Part shown: piece by piece, positions 35,661-44,709 of the stretch
How the letters are laid out: each line of letters opens with the position of its first letter
Position numbering within the stretch: the stretch's first letter is position 1
Notes under the pieces: generated by a model
What the model was told of the DNA's origin: nothing
The model's database searches: none
The model's input: only the letters and a program-made list of their open reading frames with translations
From: Sphingosinicella sp.
Lineage (GTDB): Bacteria; Pseudomonadota; Alphaproteobacteria; Sphingomonadales; Sphingomonadaceae
Reading direction: 5' to 3'
Assembly: GCA_013816585.1 (NCBI GenBank)
Contig: JACDEE010000005.1
Coordinates: 1-64,000 of the forward strand
DNA length: 64,000 nucleotides
Made by a program: the position numbers and the translations under genes

Positions 35661-36257
35661 ATGAGTAAAAGTGCGGTCAGGCGGCTTATTGCCGGCTATT
35701 TCCTCGTCTTCTTCGGGGCGATATTTCTCCGGATCGACTATTTCCCCTTAAGCTGGGTCCCGATGTACGGCTTTCGCGAGGAAGCCGAAACTCTGACGGT
35801 GGCGGTGGGTGACGTGGACCGGCGCGAACTGGGCTTTGCCGGGCTCCGCGCCAACGGGGAACGCAGCTTTCTTTCCCGCCGCGACATCAACGTTCCACCC
35901 GCCAATTTCCGTCGCCTCTATCAGGAACGGGCATTCGGAGAGGGGCCGCCACAGCATCGCCGCGAACGGGCCGAACTCGCCGCGTTCAACCAATGGTGGT
36001 ATGAAAGGCTGATCGGCCCGGATCCTGCCAAGGATGCCGATTATCCGCGCGACCTCCTAACCAGCATCAACCGCACATTCGGCCTTGGACCCCAGGATCC
36101 CCGCCGGTTCGTGCAGTTGGAGGCGCATCTCGATTTTGCCACCTATACCCGGGCTCAGCTGGACAGCGGCGATCTGCTGCATCCGGTTCGCGAGCGCCGT
36201 GTCGCGATCATCACGCCGACCGGCACTCATTATCAAAGGGCGCGCATCGGTGGCTGA
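35661..36257 (+). CDS. Membrane-anchored unknown, middle gene of DCC-HTTM trio
   Basis: The 198-residue protein has one N-terminal hydrophobic helix (LIAGYFLVFFGAIFL). It is followed by FPLSWVPMYGF and a soluble, Arg-rich domain of about 160 residues (RRDINVPPANFRRLYQERAF, FNQWWYERLIGPD, REPRVAI-like end). I recognise no named family. The start at ATG 35661 follows GGGG; an in-frame ATG at 35646 is possible. Its end overlaps the HTTM gene start by 8 bp, so the two are co-translated and may form a complex, probably with the soluble part outside. Confidence 0.75.
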   Translation: MSKSAVRRLIAGYFLVFFGAIFLRIDYFPLSWVPMYGFREEAETLTVAVGDVDRRELGFAGLRANGERSFLSRRDINVPPANFRRLYQERAFGEGPPQHRRERAELAAFNQWWYERLIGPDPAKDADYPRDLLTSINRTFGLGPQDPRRFVQLEAHLDFATYTRAQLDSGDLLHPVRERRVAIITPTGTHYQRARIGG

Positions 36258-37218
36258 TTATCACCCCTCCCACCGATCGGCCGTCGATCGTTTCTTCTTC
36301 GACTGGTTTTCCGGCGAGACCCTTGGCGCGGTGCGGCTGTATTTCGGTATCGGTCTCGCGCTTTACGTCCTGACGCAATATCCGCAGCTGCTGATCCTCG
36401 ATCAGTTGGGCACCGAATTTCACTATACGCTACCCATCTGGTATTTCTGGCAATTGGGGATCGATCATAACGTCCCCTGGCTGATCCTGCCGACATTGCT
36501 GGCGACGTTCGTCGCGTGCCTATTCTTCGCGTTCGGCAAATGGACCAAGCCGGCTATCATCGCGATTTTGATCGGAATCTTCTACCTGAAGGGGGTGCGC
36601 GACAGCTTCAGCGGTGACGTCCACCACCGCGAAGTTCCGATCATCGCCATCCTGACCCTGTTCTTTCTGTCGAAATGCGAGCGCGTCTGGAGCCTTGATG
36701 CGCGCCGAAAGGGCTTTTCTCCCATCGAGGATTGGGAGGGGAGCTGGCCGATAAGAGCGATGCAGATCTACATCGTAATGTTCTATTTCTGGGCCCTGGT
36801 CGCCAAGCTGCGCGTGTCCGGACTGTTCTGGTTCGAAGGTGGCGGCCGGGTTCAGGAGACTCTGGTCGGCCGAGCGCTCCGCGACGGGTTCGGCGCCGAT
36901 GGCAATGTCGTCAATCTCTCGCTCGGATGGGAATTGGCGCAGCGGCCGGACCTGATTTTCACCTTTGGCATCTTTGTCTTCCTCTTCGAATTGCTCATCC
37001 CCCTCCTCCTGTTCGTGAAGGACTGGAGGATCCGGCTGGTCATATTGGCCGGCGCCGCCTTCTTCCATTTCAGCAACTTCATGCTGATGAACGTCCAATT
37101 CTATTTCTATCCGTTCGTGTTCGTCGCCTTCTTCGACATGGCGAAAGTCCATCGCTGGTTGAAAGGGAAACTTCGGCTGCGCGGCGTGGAAGCGCCTTCG
37201 GAAATCACGGGCGACTAA
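36250..37218 (+). CDS. HTTM-domain membrane protein (vitamin K carboxylase-like fold)
   Basis: The 322-residue protein, from GTG 36250, has about seven hydrophobic segments and the HTTM landmarks: FFFDWFSGETLGAVRLYFG at the N-terminus, GDVHHREVPIIAIL, SLDARRKG, and YFWALVAKLRVSG. Lys186 in the last segment aligns, from memory, with the YFIAGVKKL region around the catalytic lysine of gamma-glutamyl carboxylase. Whether it carboxylates anything is unknown. An ATG start in the same frame would lie far upstream, inside the preceding gene; GTG with the 8-bp overlap is most economical. It is convergent with the 5'-nucleotidase. Confidence 0.8.
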   Translation: MADYHPSHRSAVDRFFFDWFSGETLGAVRLYFGIGLALYVLTQYPQLLILDQLGTEFHYTLPIWYFWQLGIDHNVPWLILPTLLATFVACLFFAFGKWTKPAIIAILIGIFYLKGVRDSFSGDVHHREVPIIAILTLFFLSKCERVWSLDARRKGFSPIEDWEGSWPIRAMQIYIVMFYFWALVAKLRVSGLFWFEGGGRVQETLVGRALRDGFGADGNVVNLSLGWELAQRPDLIFTFGIFVFLFELLIPLLLFVKDWRIRLVILAGAAFFHFSNFMLMNVQFYFYPFVFVAFFDMAKVHRWLKGKLRLRGVEAPSEITGD

Positions 37219-37235
37219 AACCGGAAACCGGGACC

Positions 37236-38990
37236 TTAAGGCGACAACCTTGTGACTCGGCCCAGTGAGGGAAGCTGCAGCGTACCGGCGGCGGCAATAT
37301 AGGCCTCCAACGCAGCAATATCGCGCGGCCCCACCAAGGGATCAGCCCCGCCGGTAAAGGCAGTAAAATTATCGCCGCCCGAGGCAAGGAAACTGTTCAT
37401 GGTTACCCGATAGAGAGCCTTGTCGGCCAAAGGCCGCCCGTCGATCCGCAGATCGCGAACACGCGATCCCACCGGGTCCCTGAGATCATAGCTGTAGATA
37501 AAGCCCTTGGAGGCCTGCAGCATGATCGGTCGCTCGACACTGTTGGAGCCGCTGTCGAATTGCTGCTCCAGCACCGCGCGGATTTGGCGACCGGTCATGG
37601 TCTTCACCACCAGGTCGTTGGCGAATGGCTGAGCCCGGAATAACTGGCCAAAGGTGACGCTGCCGTCGGCCGACGGAATGAGGTCGGTGCGCAGGCTGGT
37701 TGAATTGGTGAAGGCGATCTGGGACCCGCCGGAGGCGTGCGCGTGGGTAGCGGAGAGAAAGGCATCGGCAATGAGATTACCGAGGACAGATTCCCCGGAC
37801 GGACCAGCCTCGCGAAGAGCCGGGCCCTCCAATCGGCCGACTATACGGGCGGCAATGGGCGCCGCCGCGGCGGCGTAGCGATCCACGATCGAGGCCACGG
37901 CGGGGTCGGGTGAATAGATCGGGAAAAGATCGATCGGCCTGACCGGCCCGGAGGCATCGATGAAGCCCTCGCTCTGGACGATCACGCTCGACGCATTCTT
38001 GCCCGTCACCTCCCCGCTCTCCGGGTCGATCGAAAGAGTGATGTCGGTCAGCATCGTGCCGTTGCGGCCCGCACTGGTGACCAGGAACGGTTTGGCCGGA
38101 TCGATCCGGCCATAGTCGCAGACATAGGCATTATGCGTGTGACCCGAGACGATGAGATCGACAGCAGGGTCCAGCCGCGCCAGGATGGGCATAAGCCCGC
38201 CATCCATGCCTTCGCAACTGGCGTCACTGTAAGGGACCTTGGTCGAAACGCCCTGGTGGATCAGGACGACGACCGCATCCGCTCCCTCGGCCCGGACCTT
38301 GGGTATCAGCGCGTTGATGCTGTCTGCCTCGTCGCGGAAGGTGAGCCCGGCCACCCCTTTGGGAGTCACCAGGGTATCCGTTTCTTTCAGCGTCAGGCCG
38401 ATGAAAGCGATGCGCACTTGGTCGCGGCCTCTGCCGAAGCTTTTGATTGCGTAGCCGGGGAAGAGCGTGTTTCCGCTAGCCGTGGTTACATTGGCCGCTA
38501 GGAAACGGAAGCGCGCGCCCGGGAAGTTCGGGTCGACCCGGCATGGGATCTCGGCGCTATGGCGCGCACAGCCTCCATATTGCATACGCAGCAGCTCGGC
38601 CGAACCACGGTCGAATTCGTGATTTCCCACAGCGTTGAAATCCAGCCCCATCGCATTCATCGCCAGGATGGTCGGCTCGTCCAGGAAAAGCGCAGATGCC
38701 AGCGGCGAAGCGCTGATAAGGTCTCCCGCGGAGACCACGACATTGTTAGGATTGATGGATTTCAGCCTTGCAATGGCTGAGGCCAGATAGGCAGCTCCTC
38801 CAGCCGGGACGCGCACAGGGGTTCCATCCGGCGCGGCGGCCGCAATCGTCTGGCCGGGAGGCTGGAGGGCGCCGTGAAAATCGTTGAAGGCGATGATTTT
38901 TACACGGACCGGAGCGTCTGCAGGCAGAGACGCTACCGGCGCCACGCAGGCCGAAAGAAACATCAGGGATGCGATCGTCACATTGCGCAT
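37236..38990 (-). CDS. 5'-nucleotidase / 2',3'-cyclic phosphodiesterase family lipoprotein
   Basis: The 584-residue protein has a lipoprotein-like signal (FLSAC, Cys15), so it should face the periplasm or surface. The calcineurin-type metallophosphatase domain carries AFNDFHGA, SAGDLISA, GNHEFDRGSAE and VSGHTHNAYVC, the usual dinuclear metal ligands. The C-terminal 5_nucleotid_C domain has LGNLIADAF, FTNSTSLRTDL and ASGGDNFTAF. It should release phosphate and nucleosides from extracellular nucleotides, consistent with the salvage enzyme Apt nearby. It is convergent with the HTTM gene. Confidence 0.9.
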   Translation of the reverse strand: MRNVTIASLMFLSACVAPVASLPADAPVRVKIIAFNDFHGALQPPGQTIAAAAPDGTPVRVPAGGAAYLASAIARLKSINPNNVVVSAGDLISASPLASALFLDEPTILAMNAMGLDFNAVGNHEFDRGSAELLRMQYGGCARHSAEIPCRVDPNFPGARFRFLAANVTTASGNTLFPGYAIKSFGRGRDQVRIAFIGLTLKETDTLVTPKGVAGLTFRDEADSINALIPKVRAEGADAVVVLIHQGVSTKVPYSDASCEGMDGGLMPILARLDPAVDLIVSGHTHNAYVCDYGRIDPAKPFLVTSAGRNGTMLTDITLSIDPESGEVTGKNASSVIVQSEGFIDASGPVRPIDLFPIYSPDPAVASIVDRYAAAAAPIAARIVGRLEGPALREAGPSGESVLGNLIADAFLSATHAHASGGSQIAFTNSTSLRTDLIPSADGSVTFGQLFRAQPFANDLVVKTMTGRQIRAVLEQQFDSGSNSVERPIMLQASKGFIYSYDLRDPVGSRVRDLRIDGRPLADKALYRVTMNSFLASGGDNFTAFTGGADPLVGPRDIAALEAYIAAAGTLQLPSLGRVTRLSP

Positions 38991-39145
38991 GTCATCATCC
39001 CTTGCTCCCGCCCATGATTGGCACGGGTGGGCGAAGCTGTCACTAGCGGGATGCCGTACCGAACACTGTATCCAAAGGTTCGGTCTGGAGCCTCGAAAGA
39101 GCCTCCGCTAGGGCCATGAAGTGTTGAATGAATGAGGGGGTAGCG

Positions 39146-39601
39146 ATGATATATTGGGATGACCTGAAGGTCGGCGACCGCAGCAATTTCGGTACCTATC
39201 ACGTGACTCGCGAGGAGGTGGTCGATTTCGCCTCCAAATATGACATGCAGCCCTTTCACCTTTCCGACGAGGCTGCGGCGAAAACCCATTTCGGGCGGTT
39301 GGCGGCGAGCGGATGGCACACCTGCGCCATGACAATGGCGATGATCGCCGAGAATGTGGTTTCGACCGAGCAAGCTGGCCTTGGTTCTCCCGGCGTCGAT
39401 GAACTGCGTTGGCTGAAACCTGTCTATCCCGGCGACACGCTGCGCGTCGAAAGCGAGATCGTCGAGGTGCGCCCCTCGCGCAGCAAGCCGGAAATCGGTT
39501 CGTTCCGCACCGCCGTCAAAGTCCTCAACCAGGAGGAGGTACCCGTGCTTAGCTTTACCTCGATTGTGCTGATGCGAAGGCGGCCCGCCGAAGCCCCCTA
39601 A
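39146..39601 (+). CDS. MaoC-like hot-dog dehydratase
   Basis: The 151-residue single hot-dog protein has FHLSDEAAAKTHFGRLAASGWH, the MaoC hydratase-2 motif with the catalytic Asp/His pair. It also contains RWLKPVYPGDTLRVESEIVE. Members hydrate enoyl-CoA or similar thioesters, and some act on mesaconyl-CoA or polyhydroxyalkanoate precursors. No partner gene is adjacent, so the substrate is open. ATG 39146 follows GAGGGGG; an upstream in-frame ATG at 39128 was rejected. The 3' end overlaps a small antisense ORF. Confidence 0.88.
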   Translation: MIYWDDLKVGDRSNFGTYHVTREEVVDFASKYDMQPFHLSDEAAAKTHFGRLAASGWHTCAMTMAMIAENVVSTEQAGLGSPGVDELRWLKPVYPGDTLRVESEIVEVRPSRSKPEIGSFRTAVKVLNQEEVPVLSFTSIVLMRRRPAEAP

Positions 39602-39737
39602 TCGCCTCCTCATCTTGCGTGGAAATATCGCTATCCGCGTGGCGGGACCCGTGCGGCCGATCGCCTCTGCTTCCCAGGAGAGTGAGAGCGGCCACGATCG
39701 CCAGGAAAGCGACGGCGATAACGCCTCCCACGGTCAT
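39555..39737 (-). CDS. Possible small membrane protein downstream of apt
   Basis: A 60-codon frame starts MTVGGVIAVAFLAIVAALTLL, a good transmembrane helix, followed by a charged tail (SRGDRPHGSRHADSDISTQDEE). It lies 61 bp downstream of apt on the same strand and overlaps the maoC 3' end by 47 bp. The membrane-helix-then-charged-tail layout looks real and fills an otherwise empty gap. The overlap and lack of a strong Shine-Dalgarno keep confidence low. An upstream ATG at 39767 is also in frame. Confidence 0.4.
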   Translation of the reverse strand: MTVGGVIAVAFLAIVAALTLLGSRGDRPHGSRHADSDISTQDEEAIRGLRRAAFASAQSR

Positions 39738-39798
39738 TGGTGCCCCATCCCAACACGAACGGAACAACCTTCTTTCATAAAAGCTGCCCTTCGGCGAA

Positions 39799-40329
39799 CT
39801 AATATTCGATCAAAGCATGCACATTCACTCCTTCGGCGCGTAATCGTTCAGAACCTTCCAATTCGGTCAGCCCGATCACGAAATGCGCGCCCGTGACGGA
39901 TGCACCCGCCCGCTCGATCAGCCTGGCGGCGGCCACCGCGGTGCCGCCTGTAGCGATCAAATCGTCAACGAGGGCTACCTTGGCGCCCGGTGCACAGGCA
40001 TCGACATGCATGGCGAGCCGGTCGGTGCCATATTCCAACGCATATTCCTCGGCGATCGTCTCGCCCGGAAGCTTGCCGTCCTTGCGGATGAGCAGCAGGC
40101 CGGTGCCAAGATGGAGCGCGAGCGCGGCGGCGAAGACGAAACCCCGCGCGTCAATTCCCGCGATCAAGTCTGGCTTTTCTTCCATCTGAGAGGCCAGCCG
40201 CTCTATCGTGGCGGCGAAGCCCTGCGCGTCGAGCAGCAAGGTGGTAATGTCGCGGAACTGAATCCCGGGCTTTGGAAAGTCGGATATGGTGCGGATCAAA
40301 GCGCGCAGATCGTCATTGTCCCGGGTCAT
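39799..40329 (-). CDS. apt: Adenine phosphoribosyltransferase
   Basis: The 176-residue enzyme salvages adenine with PRPP to AMP. FPKPGIQFRDIT, the GIDARGFVF loop, and the PRPP-binding motif VALVDDLIATGGTA are standard. Length is normal. The gene follows petC by 73 bp on the same strand, so it may be read through from the bc1 operon. Salvage fits with the outer 5'-nucleotidase 1 kb away, though they are on separate transcripts. Confidence 0.95.
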   Translation of the reverse strand: MTRDNDDLRALIRTISDFPKPGIQFRDITTLLLDAQGFAATIERLASQMEEKPDLIAGIDARGFVFAAALALHLGTGLLLIRKDGKLPGETIAEEYALEYGTDRLAMHVDACAPGAKVALVDDLIATGGTAVAAARLIERAGASVTGAHFVIGLTELEGSERLRAEGVNVHALIEY

Positions 40330-40402
40330 CTTTACCCCGCCTCCTGGTAGGTTCCGTCGATCATACCGACCCGTTGCGAACAGAAACGAGTGGGCTGACG
40401 GA

Positions 40403-41320
40403 TCAGCCCTTTATCCCGGCTTCCTTTTTCGCGGCGCGGCTCTTGGCCTGATTTTCAGGATCCAGCGGGCCGGTCTGACGTACGCGCCGATCCGCGCCGC
40501 CATGCCAGATATTCTGATAGGCCATGTAAGCGAGGATCGTGGCGATCAGCAGGAAGATCAGCACCGCGAGGCCGGTACGGTGGCGGCTCTCCAGATTGGG
40601 CTCGGCCGTCCAGGTAAGGAATGCCGCGACGTCCTTCGCCATATTCTCGCGGGTCGGGTTGGTGCCGTCCGCATAGGTAACCTGCCCGTCGGCGGTGAGC
40701 GGCGGCGGCATGGCGATGTTCAGATTGGCGAAATAGGGATTGTAATGCAGCCCCTGGCCCGGCCGTGCTTCGGCCGGAAGATCCGCCGGAGCATTCTGGT
40801 ATCCGGTGAGCAATGAATAGATATAAGGCGCGCCGCCTTCCCGGGCCTTCACGATCAGCGAAAGGTCGGGCGGAAGCGCATTATTGTTGCCTGCGCGAGC
40901 AGCCACTTCATTGGCATAAGGGCTGGGGAAATGGTCCGACGCGATTGCCTTGCGCGTGGTGGCCTCACCCGTGTCCGGGTTGATCGATGGGACTTCGATC
41001 TGCCATTGCGCCGCGATCGCCTTGATCTCGGGCTCTTCATAGCCAAGGTCCGCAAGGTTGCGAAACGCAACCTGGCCCAGGCTATGGCAGGCGGCGCAGA
41101 CTTCCTTGTAAACCTGGAAACCGCGCTGCAGCTGCGCCCGATCGAACTTGCCGAACGGGCCATCGGTCGAAAATGCGACGTCCCTGGGCTCCTGATGAAA
41201 GCGGTGTTCGACCGACTGCGTATGGGTTTCTGTCAGCTGTGCATTCACCCCCCATCCGAAGGACCAGAGGAGCGCGGCGATAAAGCCCATACCGACGAGC
41301 GCGCCAAAGAAACGAACCAT
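40403..41320 (-). CDS. petC: Cytochrome c1 of the bc1 complex
   Basis: The 305-residue protein has an N-terminal membrane or signal segment. The haem site is VCAACHSLGQ (CxxCH), and the C-terminal anchor AVLIFLLIATILAYMAYQNIW holds it in the inner membrane facing the periplasm. ARxGGAPYIYSLL and MPPPL (the Met ligand region) are family landmarks. It accepts electrons from the Rieske protein and passes them to soluble or membrane cytochrome c. A 7-bp dyad (40392-40409) spans its stop codon but has no T tract. It is third in petA-petB-petC. Confidence 0.95.
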   Translation of the reverse strand: MVRFFGALVGMGFIAALLWSFGWGVNAQLTETHTQSVEHRFHQEPRDVAFSTDGPFGKFDRAQLQRGFQVYKEVCAACHSLGQVAFRNLADLGYEEPEIKAIAAQWQIEVPSINPDTGEATTRKAIASDHFPSPYANEVAARAGNNNALPPDLSLIVKAREGGAPYIYSLLTGYQNAPADLPAEARPGQGLHYNPYFANLNIAMPPPLTADGQVTYADGTNPTRENMAKDVAAFLTWTAEPNLESRHRTGLAVLIFLLIATILAYMAYQNIWHGGADRRVRQTGPLDPENQAKSRAAKKEAGIKG

Positions 41321-41335
41321 GACCCGATCTACCCC

Positions 41336-42652
41336 TTATTCAGCCGGCGCCGCGCGGGGGCGGCGCTTGGGACGCGCGACCTCGAGAGGCGCGGCTTCTT
41401 GTTTTTCACCGTGCAGCACGCTTGCCGAAATGGAAGTCGGCAAGGGCAGCGTCTTTTCGAATTTCGACAGCAGAGGCAGAATGATCAGGAAGTGCGCGAA
41501 ATAATAAATGGTCGCGAGCTGGCTGATCATCACGAACGGCTCTTCCGCCGGCGCCCCGCCGCAATAGCCAAGGATCAGAATGTCGATCAGCAGAATGATG
41601 AAGAACATCTTGAAGGTCGGCCGATAGCTTCCCGAACGGACCGGCGACCGGTCCAGCCAGGGCAGGAAGAAGAGCAGGAGGATCGAGGCAAACATCGCTA
41701 ACACGCCCCAGAGCTTGGCCGGCAGGATGAAGTCCACCGTGAAGGCACGAAGGATCGCGTAGAACGGCCAGAAATACCATTCAGGCACGATGTGCGCGGG
41801 CGTCGAAAGCGGATTGGCGGGGATGTAATTATCGGCGTGACCAAGCGCGTTGGGGAAGAAGAACAGCATGATAGCGAAAGCGATCATGAACAGGCCGACG
41901 CCGAAGCCATCCTTGGCCGTGTAATAAGGATGGAAAGGAACCGTGTCCTGCGGCGTCTTGATGTCCACGCCGGTGGGATTGTTCGAACCCGGTATATGCA
42001 GCGCCCAGATATGCAGGATGATGACGCCTGCAATCACGAACGGCAGCAGATAATGCAGCGAGAAGAAGCGGTTAAGCGCAGCATTGTCTGGCGCAAACCC
42101 GCCAAGCAGCCAAGCCTGGATCGGCTCCCCGACCAGCGGAATAGCGCCGAACAGGCCGGTAATCACCTTGGCGCCCCAGAAGCTCATCTGCCCCCAGGGA
42201 AGCACATATCCCATGAAGGCCGTGGCCATCATCAGCAGGAAGATGACCAGGCCGAGCAGCCACACCATCTCGCGCGGCGCCTTGTACGATCCGTAATAAA
42301 GCCCACGGAAAATGTGGATGTAGGTGACGATGAAGAAGAAGCTTGCGCCGTTGGCATGGGCATAGCGCAGCAACCAGCCCTGATTGACGTTGCGCATGAT
42401 GTGTTCGACCGAATCGAAAGCCATAGTTCCCACCGGCGCATAGTGCATCGCCAGAATGATACCGGTGACAATCTGGATCGTCAGGGCAACGCCAGCGAGC
42501 ACCCCGAAATTCCAGAAATGGTTCAGGTTGCGCGGAACCGGATAGCCAGCACCGACAGCGTTATAGGCCAGGCGAGGAAGCGGAAGCCGCTCGTCCATCC
42601 AGCGCATGAAGCTGTTTTTCGGACTATATTGCTGCGCCCAGGGAAAGCTCAT
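41336..42652 (-). CDS. petB: Cytochrome b of the bc1 complex
   Basis: The 438-residue protein has eight expected membrane helices and two pairs of haem-ligating histidines. Conserved parts are [23 protein letters not shown], the Qo-site [13 protein letters not shown], and [14 protein letters not shown]. The C-terminal 30 residues are Glu/Pro/Arg-rich. It carries the quinol oxidation and reduction sites. It is 11 bp downstream of petA and 15 bp upstream of petC. Confidence 0.97.
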   Translation of the reverse strand: MSFPWAQQYSPKNSFMRWMDERLPLPRLAYNAVGAGYPVPRNLNHFWNFGVLAGVALTIQIVTGIILAMHYAPVGTMAFDSVEHIMRNVNQGWLLRYAHANGASFFFIVTYIHIFRGLYYGSYKAPREMVWLLGLVIFLLMMATAFMGYVLPWGQMSFWGAKVITGLFGAIPLVGEPIQAWLLGGFAPDNAALNRFFSLHYLLPFVIAGVIILHIWALHIPGSNNPTGVDIKTPQDTVPFHPYYTAKDGFGVGLFMIAFAIMLFFFPNALGHADNYIPANPLSTPAHIVPEWYFWPFYAILRAFTVDFILPAKLWGVLAMFASILLLFFLPWLDRSPVRSGSYRPTFKMFFIILLIDILILGYCGGAPAEEPFVMISQLATIYYFAHFLIILPLLSKFEKTLPLPTSISASVLHGEKQEAAPLEVARPKRRPRAAPAE

Positions 42653-42663
42653 CTTAGTCTACC

Positions 42664-43224
42664 TCAGCCGATCTGAACTACGGTGTCGGAAGCGAACACA
42701 TATTCCGGCACTTCGAGATTCTTGGGAGCGGGCCCCTTCCGGACGCGCGCGGCGGTATCATAATGCGACCCATGGCAGGGGCAGAAATAGCCGCCAAATT
42801 CGCCCTTATTCTCGCCCGGGCCGATACCCAGCGGCACGCAACCAAGGTGCGTGCAGACGCCCATGGTGATCAGCCATTGAGGCTTTCCTTCGGCGGTACG
42901 CTCCGCGAGCGTCTGCGGATCGCGCAGATCAGCGGTCGGTACCGCATTGGCCGCCTGGATTTCCTGCGGCGTCAGGTGTCGAAGGAACAAGGGCTGCTTG
43001 CGAAAAATGGTTTTCACCGACTGGCCAGGCTGGATCGCCGACACATCGACCTCGATCGAGGCCAAAGCGAGCACGTCCGCGGACGGGTTCATCTGGTTCA
43101 CCAGAGGGTAGACGAGCGCAAGGCCGCCTACGCCGGCAAAGCTTACCGCAGCGATGTTGATGAAGTCGCGGCGGCGGACGCCTTCGCCCGGAGCCGTGTC
43201 ATCGGTCTGTTCTACCGTCGCCAT
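42664..43224 (-). CDS. petA: Rieske iron-sulfur subunit of the bc1 complex
   Basis: This protein of about 186 residues has a Tat-type anchor (RRRDFINIAAVSFAGVGG), not cleaved in this family. The two [2Fe-2S] boxes are CTHLGC and CPCHGSHYD, with their four ligands intact. MATVEQ at 43224 follows AAGGGTGAT and is preferred to the upstream ATG 43245. It is the first bc1 gene, diverging from trmL across about 200 bp, where its promoter must lie. Confidence 0.96.
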   Translation of the reverse strand: MATVEQTDDTAPGEGVRRRDFINIAAVSFAGVGGLALVYPLVNQMNPSADVLALASIEVDVSAIQPGQSVKTIFRKQPLFLRHLTPQEIQAANAVPTADLRDPQTLAERTAEGKPQWLITMGVCTHLGCVPLGIGPGENKGEFGGYFCPCHGSHYDTAARVRKGPAPKNLEVPEYVFASDTVVQIG

Positions 43225-43423
43225 ATCACCCTTCAAGCGATTCAATCAGGATATGCGGAAGAATCGCCCCAGCCGAAATGCCGCGGAGGCGATAGTCGCA
43301 TGCGCCGCATCTGGTCCCCCATTTACGGCTTGGCGGGCCTGATAGCCGCGCCGGGCGGACTTTGCCAACAGCGATTTTTACGGGAGGTATGACAGCGGCG
43401 TCGGCCAGCGCTACGAAGCCCCT

Positions 43424-43870
43424 ATGCGGCTCGCTCTATATCAGCCCGATCAGGCGGGAAATGTTGGTACGATATTGCGGCTTGCCGCCTGCATCGGCGT
43501 GCCGGTTGACATCGTCGAACCCTGCGGATTTCCGTTTTCGGATCGCGCGCTGAAGCGGGCCGGGATGGATTATGCGGCGATCGCCAACGTCACGCGGCAT
43601 CGGGACTGGACGGCTTTCGAAGCGCAGGCAAAGGGGAGGATCGTTCTGCTGACCACCGGCGGCGCGTTGCTTCCCGATGCCCGGTTCGAACCGAACGACG
43701 TCCTGATGTTGAGATCTGAAAGCAGGGGTGTGCCGCCGCAAGTGCACGACCGCGCGGACCTCCGCGTCCGAATCCCGCAAAGCCCGGGCACCCGGTCCTT
43801 GAATATCGCGGTCGCAGCGGGCATCGGGCTCGCCGAAGCGCTTCGGCAGACGGATGGATGGCCCGAATGA
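43424..43870 (+). CDS. trmL: tRNA (cytidine(34)-2'-O)-methyltransferase TrmL
   Basis: This 148-residue SPOUT-class enzyme methylates the wobble 2'-OH of tRNA-Leu isoacceptors. It starts with LALYQPDQAGNVGTILRLAA and ends with the trefoil-knot SAM site, LRSESRGVPPQV and RIPQSPGTRSLNIAVA. Length matches the family. Its stop overlaps the hemF start by four bases (ATGA), so the two are translationally coupled. Confidence 0.94.
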   Translation: MRLALYQPDQAGNVGTILRLAACIGVPVDIVEPCGFPFSDRALKRAGMDYAAIANVTRHRDWTAFEAQAKGRIVLLTTGGALLPDARFEPNDVLMLRSESRGVPPQVHDRADLRVRIPQSPGTRSLNIAVAAGIGLAEALRQTDGWPE

Positions 43871-44709
43871 TCGACCTGGATAGTCAGCAGCAGGCCGCGC
43901 GGGATTGGTTCGAAGCCCTGCGTGACCGGATCTGCGCGGAATTCGAATCGATCGAGCGCGAAGCCGGTAGCGACGCGGCCTTTGCCTACACGCCCTGGGA
44001 TCGCACGGATCCCGATGGATCGCCTGGCGGCGGCGGTGTGCGGGGTCTGATGAAAGGCCGGGTGTTCGAAAAGGTCGGCGTGAACGTTTCCACCGTGGGC
44101 GGCAGCTTCAATCCCGAATTCGCCAGGACCATCCTTGGGGCCGAAGAAGATCCGAGCTTTTTTGCCACGGGGATCAGCCTGGTGGCGCACATGGCCAATC
44201 CACACGTGCCGGCGGTGCATATGAACAGCCGCTTCCTGGTGACGACGAAACGCTGGTTCGGCGGCGGCGCCGACCTCAACCCTCCCATTCCCTATGAAGA
44301 GGATACGGCCGAATTCCACGCTCGGCTGCGCGCGACCTGCGCGGCCCACGACCCGACTTATTATCCGCGCTTCTCCAAATGGGCCGAGGAATATTTCTTC
44401 CTCCCGCACCGAGGAGTCCATCGCGGGGTCGGCGGCATATTCTTCGATCATCTGGAAGATCATTTCGATCCGCATTTCGCCTTCACCCGCGATGTGGGCG
44501 AGGCATTTCTGGATATTTTCCCGAAGATCGTGCGACGGCGGATGAACATGAAGTTCGACGATGCCGAAAAGGCCCGCCAGCTCGACTATCGGGGCCGATA
44601 CGCCGAATTCAACCTGATCTACGACCGGGGCACCTTGTTCGGCCTCAAGACCGGGGGCAATGTCGATGCGATCCTGATGAGCCTTCCGCCGGTCGCGACA
44701 TGGGACTGA
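43867..44709 (+). CDS. hemF: Oxygen-dependent coproporphyrinogen III oxidase
   Basis: The 280-residue enzyme makes protoporphyrinogen IX for haem under air. Landmarks are VFEKVGVNVSTVGG, NPHVPAVHMNSRF, WFGGGADLNPP, the FFLPHRGVHRGVGG signature and EFNLIYDRGT near the C-terminus. ATG 43867 (in the ATGA overlap) was chosen; ATG 43858 is an in-frame alternative three residues upstream. Haem made here is needed for the divergent bc1 genes. The GNAT gene overlaps its end by 10 bp. Confidence 0.95.
   Translation: MIDLDSQQQAARDWFEALRDRICAEFESIEREAGSDAAFAYTPWDRTDPDGSPGGGGVRGLMKGRVFEKVGVNVSTVGGSFNPEFARTILGAEEDPSFFATGISLVAHMANPHVPAVHMNSRFLVTTKRWFGGGADLNPPIPYEEDTAEFHARLRATCAAHDPTYYPRFSKWAEEYFFLPHRGVHRGVGGIFFDHLEDHFDPHFAFTRDVGEAFLDIFPKIVRRRMNMKFDDAEKARQLDYRGRYAEFNLIYDRGTLFGLKTGGNVDAILMSLPPVATWD

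Noticed and set aside
40392-40409. Hairpin at the petC stop as terminator
   Set aside because: A 7-bp stem without a T tract; apt follows on the same strand, so read-through is likely.
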